The notes under the pieces are model-generated. The model had not been told where the DNA came from. It saw nothing but the letters and a program-made list of their open reading frames with translations, and did not search any database. From an uncultured Collinsella sp. (lineage in GTDB: Bacteria > Actinomycetota > Coriobacteriia > Coriobacteriales > Coriobacteriaceae), in contig CAAFQK010000009.1 of the NCBI GenBank assembly GCA_900765115.1, positions 1 through 47,684 of the forward strand: 47,684 bases of DNA, given 5' to 3'. The stretch's first letter is position 1; the number at the start of each line of letters is the position of its first letter. The position numbers and the translations under genes were made by a program. Below are positions 16,898-25,474 of the stretch, piece after piece.

Positions 16898-17590
16898 ATG
16901 GTGCTCAAAATCATTAAAACTGTCTGGCCGGTGATGCTTACCTATGTTGCGATAGGCGCGCCGTGCGGAATGATTATGGCGCAGACGGGGATGGAGCCCT
17001 GGATGGTCTTTGCCCTGAGCAGCACGTTCGTGACAGGTAGTGGGCAGTTCATGATCTGCAACCTGTGGCTGGCGGGCGTGCCGGCGGCATCGATCGTCGC
17101 CTCCGTCGCCGCCATCTCCTCGCGCTTTGCGCTCTACTCGGCATCGATCGCACCGCATCTGACGGGTGCCTCGAAGCGTCAAACGCTGGCGGTTGCCGCG
17201 ACGCTCACCGAAGAGGCGTACGGCATCTCGCTAGCCAAGTTGGTCGAGGGGGATGACTGGGGCCCACGCGAGTCCTTTGCGCTCAACGTGATCCTCATCG
17301 CAACGTGGGGCGTCTCATGCACGATGGGCGCCGTTGTCGGCGCCGTCATCGATGTTCCCACCGCTATTGCAGGTTTTGTCTGCACATCGCTCTTTATCTG
17401 CCTGCTCTTTTCGCAGCGATTGTCGCGCGGCAATGTCGTGGCCGCCGTTTTGGCAGCGGTATCCGTCGCTATATGCAAGTTTTTTGGGTGGACGAATGTC
17501 GCTGTGCCGGTGAGCGTGCTCGTCGGTGTCGCCGTGGCGCTCGTGTGCGATGCCCTTACGGATGGAAGGGGTGCCCGCGATGCCCGTTAA
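16898..17590 (+). CDS. azlC: AzlC family branched-chain amino acid exporter subunit
   Basis: 230 residues, multi-spanning. AIGAPCGMIMAQTGMEPW, SSTFVTGSGQFM and LTEEAYGIS match the conserved AzlC landmarks. AzlC is the large subunit of a small two-part exporter, with AzlD, for branched-chain amino acids or analogues. The ATG at 16898 follows AAGGA; the open frame continues about 36 codons upstream without a site. It overlaps azlD by 11 bases. Confidence 0.88.
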   Translation: MVLKIIKTVWPVMLTYVAIGAPCGMIMAQTGMEPWMVFALSSTFVTGSGQFMICNLWLAGVPAASIVASVAAISSRFALYSASIAPHLTGASKRQTLAVAATLTEEAYGISLAKLVEGDDWGPRESFALNVILIATWGVSCTMGAVVGAVIDVPTAIAGFVCTSLFICLLFSQRLSRGNVVAAVLAAVSVAICKFFGWTNVAVPVSVLVGVAVALVCDALTDGRGARDAR

Positions 17591-17903
17591 TGAGTTTTTG
17601 GTCCTGTGGCTGTCGTCGTGGGCGGCCATCGCGTTCTTCCGCATCGCCCCGGCGTTTGCCTTGCGTGGACGAACGCTGTCGCCCCGCGTTACCGAGGCCT
17701 TGGGCTACATTCCGCCGGCCGCCTTTGCGGCGTTGGTCGCCAACGACTTGATAAGCCCCGGCGCTTTCGACGCCGGCCTGTGGCAGGGCTTGATTCCCTG
17801 GATCGCGGCTGCCGGCGTCGTGGTGGTGGCAATCAAGACAAAGTCGATGCTGTGGTGCTGCGTTTCGGGCATTGTGCTCTATATCGTCTTGAGTCTCGTG
17901 TAA
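17580..17903 (+). CDS. azlD: AzlD family transporter subunit
   Basis: 107 residues with about four membrane segments, starting inside the end of azlC behind GGAAGGGG. The RIAPAFALRGRTLSPRVTEA and LGYIPPAAFAALVA segments are typical of AzlD. Size and overlap with azlC confirm the pair; the two subunits would be made together. Confidence 0.87.
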   Translation: MPVNEFLVLWLSSWAAIAFFRIAPAFALRGRTLSPRVTEALGYIPPAAFAALVANDLISPGAFDAGLWQGLIPWIAAAGVVVVAIKTKSMLWCCVSGIVLYIVLSLV

Positions 17904-18045
17904 GAGCAAGGCGCGTTTGCTGCTCTGGCCTAACGAATCGAATTTCTCATCGAGCTGGTCTGCTTCTTCTGGTACCATGGTCAAACTTTACTGTAGCAAA
18001 GCATGACGTGGGCTTTTGTTCCCCGTCAGCGGAAATGGGGGTTTC

Positions 18046-19068
18046 ATGGCACAGGAAGCAACCGCCAACGAGCAAAAGAAATTCAAGGTCCCGCGCATCC
18101 CGGGCGACATCATGATCTATCCCATGATCGTCGGCCTTTTGCTCAACACCTTCTGCCCGCAGGTCTTTGAGATCGGCGGCTTCTTTACGGCTGCCTGCCG
18201 CGGTGGTTCCAATACCATCGTTGCGGCGATCCTGCTCTTCGTGGGCGCCGGTATCAGCTTTAAGTCCACGCCGGGCGCCATCAAGACCGGCATTGTCGTG
18301 CTGATCCCCAAGCTTGTCGTCGCGGCGGCTCTCGGTTTGGGCGTGGCCTATTTCTTTAACGACAACTTCCTAGGCCTGAGCTCCGTGTCCATCATCGGCG
18401 GCATCACGTTTTGCAACATGGCGCTTTATACGGGCATCATGGGCGAGTTCGGCGACGAGTCCGAGCAAGGTGCCGTCGGCATCCTGTTCTTTACGGCCGG
18501 CCCCGCCGTCACGATGATTATCCTCGGCGTCTCGGGTCTCGCTAACATCCCGCTGGGCACCATCGTTGGCTCTATCCTGCCGCTTGTTATCGGCATGGTT
18601 TTGGGCAACCTGTTCCCGTTCATTAAGAACCTGCTGGTCCCCGGCACCAATCCCGCGATCGCTGTCATTGGTTTTCAGCTCGGTGCGTCCATGAGCCTGT
18701 CGAGCTTCATCACCGGCGGCATCTCGGGCATTCTGCTGGGCCTCATCACGCTCTTTATCGTCGGTCCCATCACCTTTGCCTTCGAGCGCCTGTGCGGCGG
18801 CAACGGCAAGGCTGCCGTTGCCTGCTCCACCATCGCCGGTACGGCCATGACCACCCCGGTCGCTCTCGCCGAGGTCGCTCCGCGCTATGCCGAGCTTGCG
18901 CCCACTGCGTACGCCCAGATCGCCACTGCCGTTATCATCACGGCGATCATGGCCCCGATCCTGACCGGCTGGGTCGACAAGAAGTTCTGCCAGGGCAAGG
19001 AGGACCTGTCGGTTGCCGGCGTCGAGGCTATCGAGGAGGCCGTCGCGACCGATATCGACGGCGAGTAA
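18046..19068 (+). CDS. kdgT: 2-keto-3-deoxygluconate permease
   Basis: 340 residues, about ten membrane segments. The opening KVPRIPGDIMIYPMIVGLLL and later TTPVALAEVAPRYAE match the KdgT family, which imports 2-keto-3-deoxygluconate, a pectin and uronate breakdown product. Start at 18046 behind GGGGG; an in-frame TTG further up is not supported. No kdgK, kdgA or uronate gene is in the window, so the transporter stands alone. A short acidic C-terminal tail follows the last helix. Confidence 0.87.
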   Translation: MAQEATANEQKKFKVPRIPGDIMIYPMIVGLLLNTFCPQVFEIGGFFTAACRGGSNTIVAAILLFVGAGISFKSTPGAIKTGIVVLIPKLVVAAALGLGVAYFFNDNFLGLSSVSIIGGITFCNMALYTGIMGEFGDESEQGAVGILFFTAGPAVTMIILGVSGLANIPLGTIVGSILPLVIGMVLGNLFPFIKNLLVPGTNPAIAVIGFQLGASMSLSSFITGGISGILLGLITLFIVGPITFAFERLCGGNGKAAVACSTIAGTAMTTPVALAEVAPRYAELAPTAYAQIATAVIITAIMAPILTGWVDKKFCQGKEDLSVAGVEAIEEAVATDIDGE

Positions 19069-19114
19069 TCGTCTCTTCGAGTCAATGAAACGGCGCGTGC
19101 AATTCACGCCATCT

Positions 19115-19158
19115 GAGCGTCCGAACGGCATCTGTTATTCAGTGTCATTCGGACGCTC
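19115..19158. terminator. 11-bp inverted repeat after kdgT, possible terminator
   Basis: GAGCGTCCGAA (19115-19125) pairs perfectly with TTCGGACGCTC (19148-19158) across a 22-base loop, 46 bases after the kdgT stop. The downstream bases are CT-rich rather than a clean T-run, so termination is possible but not certain. A second small hairpin, ACCCCT/AGGGGT, follows at 19175-19193. Confidence 0.4.
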
Positions 19159-19256
19159 TGCTATTATTCCCTTTACCCCTGGGAGTAAGGGGTGTTTGCT
19201 GTCCGAGTGTGTCTCGGGCGATTTTGGCCACTTGGATATAGAGGGGATGGAGCCTG

Positions 19257-20399
19257 GTGGTTAAGGCACTCAAGATCGAGATATTTATGCTGTGCATGAT
19301 TATTCTTATCGGGCTTGCCACGCGAAGTCGCCGCTCCTTGTTCTCGAGCACCCAGCAGCTTTTGTTCAACATGCTGGGCTACACGTCTGCCGCCTACATT
19401 TTCTTCGATATGATTTGGACGCTCTCGGACGGCGTGAGCACTCCTGTGGGCATTACAGCCAACTGGATTTCCAATGCGGTCTCGTTTTCGCTGTTCGCCA
19501 TCGCGTGCCTCATTTGGTTCTTCTATTCCGAGACGATGCAGGGCTCGCGATTCCTGGCCACGCGCTACAGGATGGCACTCGTGGCATTGCCTACGGCGGT
19601 AGTGGTCGCTCTGGCATTTACCAGCTACTGGACACACACTCTTTTCTATATCGATGCGCAAGGCGTATATCGTCGCGGTGCAGCTTATATGATTCAGCCT
19701 ATCGTTAGCTACTGCTACGTCATATATACGTCCTTGCATGCCTTTGTTCAGGCTCGAAAAGTCGAAAGCCTGCAAAAGAAGGCCATTTATCGCACCCTCG
19801 CCTTTTTCGCGGTCCCCGCTCTGGTGGGCGGTACCTTTCAGTTCGTATTTTCGGTGCCCGGCCTTTGCGTCGGCATAATGATCAGTATTTTGCTGCTCTA
19901 TATCGTCTACCAGGAGCAGCTGATCTCGACTGACCCGTTGACTGGACTCAACAACCGTAACCGTTTTGAGACCTATATGCTGTCGCTGTTCTCGGGTGCT
20001 GACCAGGCCGATGATGTGTATCTGCTGATGATGGATGCTGACGGCTTTAAGCAGATTAACGACCACTATGGACATGTCGAGGGCGACCATGCCCTTCAGG
20101 TTGTTTCGAAGGCGCTCAAGGACGTCTGTTCGATGTCCGGCGGCTTTATCGCGCGCTATGGCGGCGATGAGTTCGTGGTGCTCCAAAAGGCAGCGACGGA
20201 GCAGGATATCATCGGCCTGTGTACGGCAATCAACGATGAGTTGGCGCGTGCCGAGGTGCCGTATTCGTTGCGGATGTCCATCGGCTATGCCCGGGTCGGC
20301 GATGGTGTCGATACCTGGCAAGACCTGCTTCGCGCCGCCGATGCGGAGCTCTATCGCGTCAAGGGCGAGAAGAAGAAGGCCGGCGTCCAGATACGCTAG
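19257..20399 (+). CDS. Membrane-bound GGDEF diguanylate cyclase
   Basis: 380 residues. The first ~220 contain six or seven membrane segments and no recognisable sensory family; the C-terminal domain has DPLTGLNNRNRFE and RYGGDEFVVL (GGDEF near residue 303), so it should make cyclic di-GMP. The inhibitory RxxD I-site before GGDEF is missing (CSMSGGF is found there), so product inhibition is unlikely. The GTG start has GGAG six bases upstream. Followed by a strong terminator. No c-di-GMP effector or phosphodiesterase gene is close by. Confidence 0.87.
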   Translation: MVKALKIEIFMLCMIILIGLATRSRRSLFSSTQQLLFNMLGYTSAAYIFFDMIWTLSDGVSTPVGITANWISNAVSFSLFAIACLIWFFYSETMQGSRFLATRYRMALVALPTAVVVALAFTSYWTHTLFYIDAQGVYRRGAAYMIQPIVSYCYVIYTSLHAFVQARKVESLQKKAIYRTLAFFAVPALVGGTFQFVFSVPGLCVGIMISILLLYIVYQEQLISTDPLTGLNNRNRFETYMLSLFSGADQADDVYLLMMDADGFKQINDHYGHVEGDHALQVVSKALKDVCSMSGGFIARYGGDEFVVLQKAATEQDIIGLCTAINDELARAEVPYSLRMSIGYARVGDGVDTWQDLLRAADAELYRVKGEKKKAGVQIR

Positions 20400-20401
20400 A
20401 A

Positions 20402-20443
20402 AAGGGGGCGCACGACCGTTGTGCTGGTCGTGCGCCCCCTTTG
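20402..20443 (+). terminator. Rho-independent terminator of diguanylate cyclase gene
   Basis: A 17-bp perfect stem (20402-20418 with 20427-20443) with an eight-base loop ends in TTT. It starts three bases after the stop codon. Confidence 0.85.
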
Positions 20444-20455
20444 TGTTGGCGGGAT

Positions 20456-20509
20456 TAGTAGCGACTGTCGAAGATGCGCCTCGTCTTTTTCTCGGAACGG
20501 GGCAGCTCG
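20456..20509 (-). pseudogene. Short 3' remnant resembling the end of phenylacetate-CoA ligase (paaK)
   Basis: Minus-strand bases directly after the EamA stop read SELPRSEKKTRRIFDSRY then TAA. LPRSE-K-(R)RVFDxRY is the usual end of many PaaK-type ligases. Only about 18 codons remain and the frame runs into the EamA gene, which suggests an EamA-containing segment replaced the rest of a paaK gene. Chance cannot be excluded for so short a piece. Confidence 0.35.
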
Positions 20510-21445
20510 CTAGGCCATTTTAGGTTTATTGACAATGATGATGCCGCCGCAGACTAAGAGCAGGGCCATGATTACGGTGACAGGGCTCGTGCCGGCGCCC
20601 TCGCCGAGCAGCAGCGCGCTCAGCAGCACGCCAAAGACCGGGTTCATAAACCCAAAGACCGAGACGCGGCTGACGGGATTGACGGCAAGCAGACGCGACC
20701 ACAGCGAGTAGGCGACCGCGGAGATAAGCGCCATATAGACGATGAGCGCGATGGCGGGGACGATCGCCGTGGGGGAGAGCACGCCGTCCATCAGAAAGCC
20801 GATAGCGGTGAGGACGAGGCCACCGACCAAGAACTGCCAGCCGGCAAGCAGGACGCCGTCGTGCTCGCGCGAGAAGATACCGATCAGGCAGGTCGAAAGG
20901 GCACCCGCGACGGTGGAGGCCAGGATAAAGCCCTCGCCGTCGAGCGTAAAGCCAAAGGTTCCGTCCGCGCCCGAAAGGTTGACGAGTGCGACGCCGGCAA
21001 AGCCCAGCACGCAGCCGAGCACCTTGGCCGCATCGAGCTTTTCGGTGCGAAACGCCAGGGCGGCAAAGAGGATGGCTAGGAAGTTGGCGCTGGCCTCGAT
21101 GATGGAGCTCGATATGGCGCTTGCTCGTGAGAGGCCAAGGTAGAAAAAGAAATACTGACCGATGGTCTGGAAGAGCGACAGCGTGAGGATAGGTTTTATG
21201 TCGCGCGCCTGCGGAACGAGCGGACGGCGCTGGGCGACGCTCATACCAACAATGACCAGCGTGCCGGCAAGGGTGAAGCGCAGGCCCGCGAAGAGCAGTT
21301 GCGAGGCGCTATTGTGCGCCGGGATACCAAAGAGTGCGTAGCCAATCTTGATGCAGGGAAAGGCCGATCCCCAGAGTCCACAGCAAACAAGGCAGCCCAG
21401 GATGAGTCCGGGCAGGGTGGCGAGATACGGCTTGCGGCTTTGCAT
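20510..21445 (-). CDS. EamA/DMT family transporter
   Basis: 311 residues with ten predicted membrane segments in two EamA repeats, typical of drug/metabolite transporters: LWGSAFPCIKIGYALFG in helix 1, then SLFQTIGQYFFFYLGLSRASA, and VSVFGFMNPVFGVLLSALLLGE near the end. The substrate cannot be read from sequence. The start at 21445 is chosen because GGAAGG lies five bases upstream; the open frame extends 14 codons further without a site. Stands alone between purL and the diguanylate cyclase gene. Confidence 0.85.
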   Translation of the reverse strand: MQSRKPYLATLPGLILGCLVCCGLWGSAFPCIKIGYALFGIPAHNSASQLLFAGLRFTLAGTLVIVGMSVAQRRPLVPQARDIKPILTLSLFQTIGQYFFFYLGLSRASAISSSIIEASANFLAILFAALAFRTEKLDAAKVLGCVLGFAGVALVNLSGADGTFGFTLDGEGFILASTVAGALSTCLIGIFSREHDGVLLAGWQFLVGGLVLTAIGFLMDGVLSPTAIVPAIALIVYMALISAVAYSLWSRLLAVNPVSRVSVFGFMNPVFGVLLSALLLGEGAGTSPVTVIMALLLVCGGIIIVNKPKMA

Positions 21446-21470
21446 GATGTCCTTCCTGTATGCGCGAAGC

Positions 21471-21507
21471 AAAAAAGAACCCGCCACCGGGGGTGCCGGT
21501 GGCGGGT
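21471..21507 (-). terminator. Rho-independent terminator of purL
   Basis: Stem ACCCGCCACCGG/CCGGTGGCGGGT (21479-21490 with 21496-21507), five-base loop. On the minus strand it is followed by TTCTTTTTTG, a clear T-run. It lies 36 bases after the purL stop. Confidence 0.85.
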
Positions 21508-21543
21508 GTTGTTACCCGAGGGGATTGTACCCGATGGGACGCA

Positions 21544-24500
21544 TTAAGCGAAGTAGGCCACGCCGCTCTCAAAGATCGGCATGAACTTGTCGCCGGGGAC
21601 ATGCTCGGGCACGTTGCGGTACAGGTTGTCGCCGCGGCGCTCGGCATGGCCCATCTTGCCCAGGACGCGGCCGTCGGGGCTCGTGATGCCCTCGATGGCA
21701 AGTGCGGAGCCGTTGGGGTTGACGGAAAGGTCCATGCTCGGCTTGCCGTCCTCGCCCACGTACTGCGTGGCGACCTGGCCGTTGGCGATCAGCTGGGCGA
21801 GCACCTCGTCGTTGGCGACAAAGCGGCCCTCGCCGTGGCTGATGGCGACGGTGTAGGGGTCGTCCAGGCTGCACTGCGACAGCCACGGGGACAGGTTGGA
21901 CGAGATACGGGTGCGCACCAGGCGGCTCTGATGGCGGCCGATGGTGTTGAACGTCAGCGTGGGTGCATCCGGCGTGGCATCGACGATGTCACCGTAGGGC
22001 ACCAGGCCGAGCTTGACCAGAGCCTGGAAGCCGTTACAGATGCCCAGCATCAGGCCGTCGCGGGCCTTGAGCAGGTCGCGGACTGCCTCGGTGACCTCGG
22101 GAGCGCGGAAGAACGCCGTGATGAACTTGGCGGAGCCGTCGGGCTCGTCACCGCCCGAGAAGCCGCCGGGGATCATGACGATCTGGCTTGCACGGATGCG
22201 GCGGGCGAGCTCGTGGGTGCTCTCGGCGACGGCCTCGGGCGTGAGGTTGTTGATCACGAAGGTGTCGGCCTCGGCACCGGCTGCGCGGAAGGCGCGGGCG
22301 CTGTCGTACTCGCAGTTGTTGCCGGGGAACACGGGGATGATCACGCGCGGACGGGCGATCTTGGCGCCGCCGTACACGTGGATATTCTTGGCACGGAAGT
22401 CGATGGTCTCGACCTCGGGGGTCTCGCCGACGCTGCGGTAGGCGAAGACGCCCTCGATGCCGCTCTCCCAGGCCTCCTGGAGCTCGGCGAGCTCGATGAC
22501 TTCAGAGCCGGTGTCGATGACATAGCCCTCGACGGTGGTGCCCAGGGGCTCGACGACAACGCCGTCGGCGACCTCGGGCAGCTCGGCGTCCTCGGCGAGC
22601 TCGACGATAAAGCTGCCGTAGAGCGGGGTGAAGAGGCTCTCCACGTCCACGTCCTCGGCAAGCTCGATGCCGATCTGGTTGCCGACGCACATCTTAAAGA
22701 GGCTCTCGGCGCCGCAGCCGTAGCCGGGCGTGGAGACTGCCAGGGCGTCGCCGTTGGCGGTGAGCGCCTCGACGGCGTCAAACGCGGCGAGCAGCTGCTG
22801 AGCGTCGGGGCGGTAGTCCTTGCCGTAGGTGGCGGGGGCGATGCGGACGACGCGATGCGTCAGACCCTTGAACTCGGGCGAGACGGCACGGGCAGCCTTA
22901 CCCACGGCAACAGCGAAGCTGATCAGGGTCGGCGGAACGTTGAGCTCACCGGCCTCGTCCTCAAACGAGCCGCTCATAGAGTCCTTGCCGCCGATGGCAC
23001 CGGCACCCAGATCGACCTGGGCCATAAGGGCGCCCAGGACGGCTGCCATGGGCTTGCCCCAGCGCTCGGCCTCGGTGCGCAGGCGCTCGAAGTACTCCTG
23101 GAAGGAGAGGTAGGCGCGCTTGTGCTCAAAGCCGGCGGCCACGAGCTTGGCGATGGACTCGACCACGGACAGGTAGGCGCCAGCAAACTGGTCGGCCTCC
23201 ATCAGGTAGGGGTTGAAGCCCCATGCCATGGCGCTCGCCGTGGTGGTCTCGCCGTCCACGGGGAACTTGGCGACCATGGCCGAGCTCGGGGTGAGCTGCG
23301 TCTTGCCGCCAAAAGGCATAAGCACGGTCGCGGCGCCGATGGTGGAGTCGAAGCGCTCGGAAAGGCCCTTGTTGGAGGCGACGTTGAGGTCGGTGACCAG
23401 CGAGGTCATGCGCTCGGCAAGCGTGGTGCCGGCCCAGCTGGGCTGCCACACGCTGCGGGCACAGACGTGGGCGACCTGGTGCTTGGGTGCACCGTTGGAG
23501 TTGAGGAACTCGCGGGATAGGTCGACGATGGCGACACCGTTCCAGGCCATGCGCATGCGCGGCTCGGCGGTAACCTCGGCGATAACGGTCGCCTCGAGGT
23601 TCTCCTCGGCGGCGTAGCCCATAAACTCCTCGACGTCACCGTCGGCGACGGCGCAGGCCATACGCTCCTGGGACTCGGAGATGGCGAGCTCGGTGCCGTC
23701 CAGGCCGTCGTACTTCTTAGTCACGGTGTCCAGGTCGACATACAGGCCGTCGGCAAGTTCGCCCACGGCGACCGAGACGCCGCCGGCGCCAAAGTCGTTG
23801 CAGCGCTTGATCAGGCGGCAGGCGTCGCCGCGGCGGAACAGACGCTGCAGCTTGCGCTCGACCGGGGCGTTGCCCTTCTGGACCTCGGCGCCCGAGGTCT
23901 CGATGGACTCGGTGTTCTGGGTTTTGGATGAGCCGGTGGCGCCGCCGATGCCGTCACGGCCGGTGCGGCCGCCCAGCAGGATGATCTTGTCGGTGGGGGC
24001 GGGGCACTCGCGACGCACGTGGTTTGCCGGGGTAGCGCCCACGACGGCGCCGACCTCCATGCGCTTGGCCACGTAGCCGGGGTGATAGAGCTCGTTGACC
24101 TGACCGGTGGCAAGGCCGATCTGGTTGCCGTAGCTGGAGTAGCCGGCGGCGGCAGTGGTCACAAGCTTGCGCTGCGGCAGCTTGCCCTCGAGCGTCTCGG
24201 AAACCGGGACGGTAGGGTCGCCGGCGCCGGTGACGCGCATGGCCTGGTAAACATAGCTGCGGCCCGAGAGCGGGTCGCGGATGGCGCCGCCCACGCAGGT
24301 GGCGGCACCGCCGAAGGGCTCGATCTCGGTCGGGTGGTTGTGAGTCTCGTTCTTAAAGAGGAACAGCCAGTCCTGGTCCTCGCCATCGACATCGACCTTT
24401 ACCTTGACGGTGCAGGCGTTGATCTCCTCGGATTCGTCGACATCGGTCATGACGCCGGTCTTCTTAAGGTACTTGGCGCCGATGGTGCCCATGTCCATGA

Positions 24501-25290
24501 GGCAGACGGGCTTGGCGTCGCGGCCGAGTTCGTGGCGCATCTCCATGTAGCGGTCGAAGGCTTGCTGCACCACGGCGTCGTCGATCGTCACGTCGTCCAG
24601 GACGGTGCCGAAGGTGGTGTGGCGGCAGTGGTCGGACCAGTAGGTGTCGATCACGCGGATCTCGGTGATGGTGGGGTCGCGGTCCTCATCGCGGAAGTAC
24701 TGCTGGCAGAAGGCGATGTCCGCCTCGTCCATGGCAAGGCCGCGATCGGCGATAAAGGCGGCAAGGCCGGCTTCGTCGAGCTCGCGGAAACCGTCGAGCA
24801 CCTCGACGGGCTGGGGCTCGGGGGTCTCCATGTACAGCGTCTCGGGCAGGTCGAGCGAGGCGATGCGCGCCTCGACGGGGTTCACCACGTAGTGCTTGAT
24901 GGCATCAATGGCGGCCTCGTTCAGAGCGCCCGAGATCATATAGACCTTGGCGGAGCGCACGGCGGGGCGCTCGCCCTGGCTGATGAGCTGCACGCACTCG
25001 CTGGCGGAGTCGGCGCGCTGGTCAAACTGGCCAGGCAGGAATTCGACGGCAAAGACGGCGCCATCGCTTGCGGGGAGCTCGTCGTAGGTCACATCGACCT
25101 GGGGCTCGCTAAAGACGGTCGGCACGCAGGAGCGGAAAAGCTCCTCGTCGATGCCCTCGACGTCGTAGCGGTTGATGATCCTCAGGGCCTCGATGCCCTT
25201 GATGCCGAGAATTTCGGTCAGCTCGCCCTTGAGCTGCTGAGCCTCGACGTCGAACCCGGGTTTCTTCTCCACGTAGATACGAGAGACCAT
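21544..25290 (-). CDS. purL: Phosphoribosylformylglycinamidine synthase, single-chain form
   Basis: 1248 residues. Converts FGAR to FGAM in purine synthesis using ATP and glutamine. Family marks in order: SDHCRHTTF, KNETHNHPTEIEPFGGAATC, GRTGRDGIGGATGSS, and a C-terminal glutaminase domain from about residue 980 with VFPGNNCEYDSARAF and the nucleophile Cys (about 1083) in LGICNGFQAL. This is the long, fused type known in Clostridia and Proteobacteria, not the separate PurS/PurL/PurQ of Bacillus. ATG at 25290 has GGAAGGCAGG upstream. Ends at a strong terminator. No other purine gene is adjacent. Confidence 0.95.
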   Translation of the reverse strand: MVSRIYVEKKPGFDVEAQQLKGELTEILGIKGIEALRIINRYDVEGIDEELFRSCVPTVFSEPQVDVTYDELPASDGAVFAVEFLPGQFDQRADSASECVQLISQGERPAVRSAKVYMISGALNEAAIDAIKHYVVNPVEARIASLDLPETLYMETPEPQPVEVLDGFRELDEAGLAAFIADRGLAMDEADIAFCQQYFRDEDRDPTITEIRVIDTYWSDHCRHTTFGTVLDDVTIDDAVVQQAFDRYMEMRHELGRDAKPVCLMDMGTIGAKYLKKTGVMTDVDESEEINACTVKVKVDVDGEDQDWLFLFKNETHNHPTEIEPFGGAATCVGGAIRDPLSGRSYVYQAMRVTGAGDPTVPVSETLEGKLPQRKLVTTAAAGYSSYGNQIGLATGQVNELYHPGYVAKRMEVGAVVGATPANHVRRECPAPTDKIILLGGRTGRDGIGGATGSSKTQNTESIETSGAEVQKGNAPVERKLQRLFRRGDACRLIKRCNDFGAGGVSVAVGELADGLYVDLDTVTKKYDGLDGTELAISESQERMACAVADGDVEEFMGYAAEENLEATVIAEVTAEPRMRMAWNGVAIVDLSREFLNSNGAPKHQVAHVCARSVWQPSWAGTTLAERMTSLVTDLNVASNKGLSERFDSTIGAATVLMPFGGKTQLTPSSAMVAKFPVDGETTTASAMAWGFNPYLMEADQFAGAYLSVVESIAKLVAAGFEHKRAYLSFQEYFERLRTEAERWGKPMAAVLGALMAQVDLGAGAIGGKDSMSGSFEDEAGELNVPPTLISFAVAVGKAARAVSPEFKGLTHRVVRIAPATYGKDYRPDAQQLLAAFDAVEALTANGDALAVSTPGYGCGAESLFKMCVGNQIGIELAEDVDVESLFTPLYGSFIVELAEDAELPEVADGVVVEPLGTTVEGYVIDTGSEVIELAELQEAWESGIEGVFAYRSVGETPEVETIDFRAKNIHVYGGAKIARPRVIIPVFPGNNCEYDSARAFRAAGAEADTFVINNLTPEAVAESTHELARRIRASQIVMIPGGFSGGDEPDGSAKFITAFFRAPEVTEAVRDLLKARDGLMLGICNGFQALVKLGLVPYGDIVDATPDAPTLTFNTIGRHQSRLVRTRISSNLSPWLSQCSLDDPYTVAISHGEGRFVANDEVLAQLIANGQVATQYVGEDGKPSMDLSVNPNGSALAIEGITSPDGRVLGKMGHAERRGDNLYRNVPEHVPGDKFMPIFESGVAYFA

Positions 25291-25474
25291 TGGTTCCTGC
25301 CTTCCTGATCGGTTGGGCGTACGGTACGGTATGCGGCAGCGGTCGGTTTGCGGGGCAAGCCTCGTGGTCGCCTTGAGCCACATGTTTGTAAACCTCACTA
25401 TGATACGACAGCTCGTGGCGCGTTGAGGACGGCGAGGGTGCTACAGTGATGCGCAATCAAGAGAAAGGCATCAC

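Noticed and set aside
19173..20321. 382-codon minus-strand frame opposite the diguanylate cyclase gene
   Set aside because: Overlaps the GGDEF gene completely and has no ribosome site or motif.
21460..23520. 686-codon plus-strand frame opposite purL
   Set aside because: Antisense shadow of the purL reading frame; low-complexity composition and no family match.
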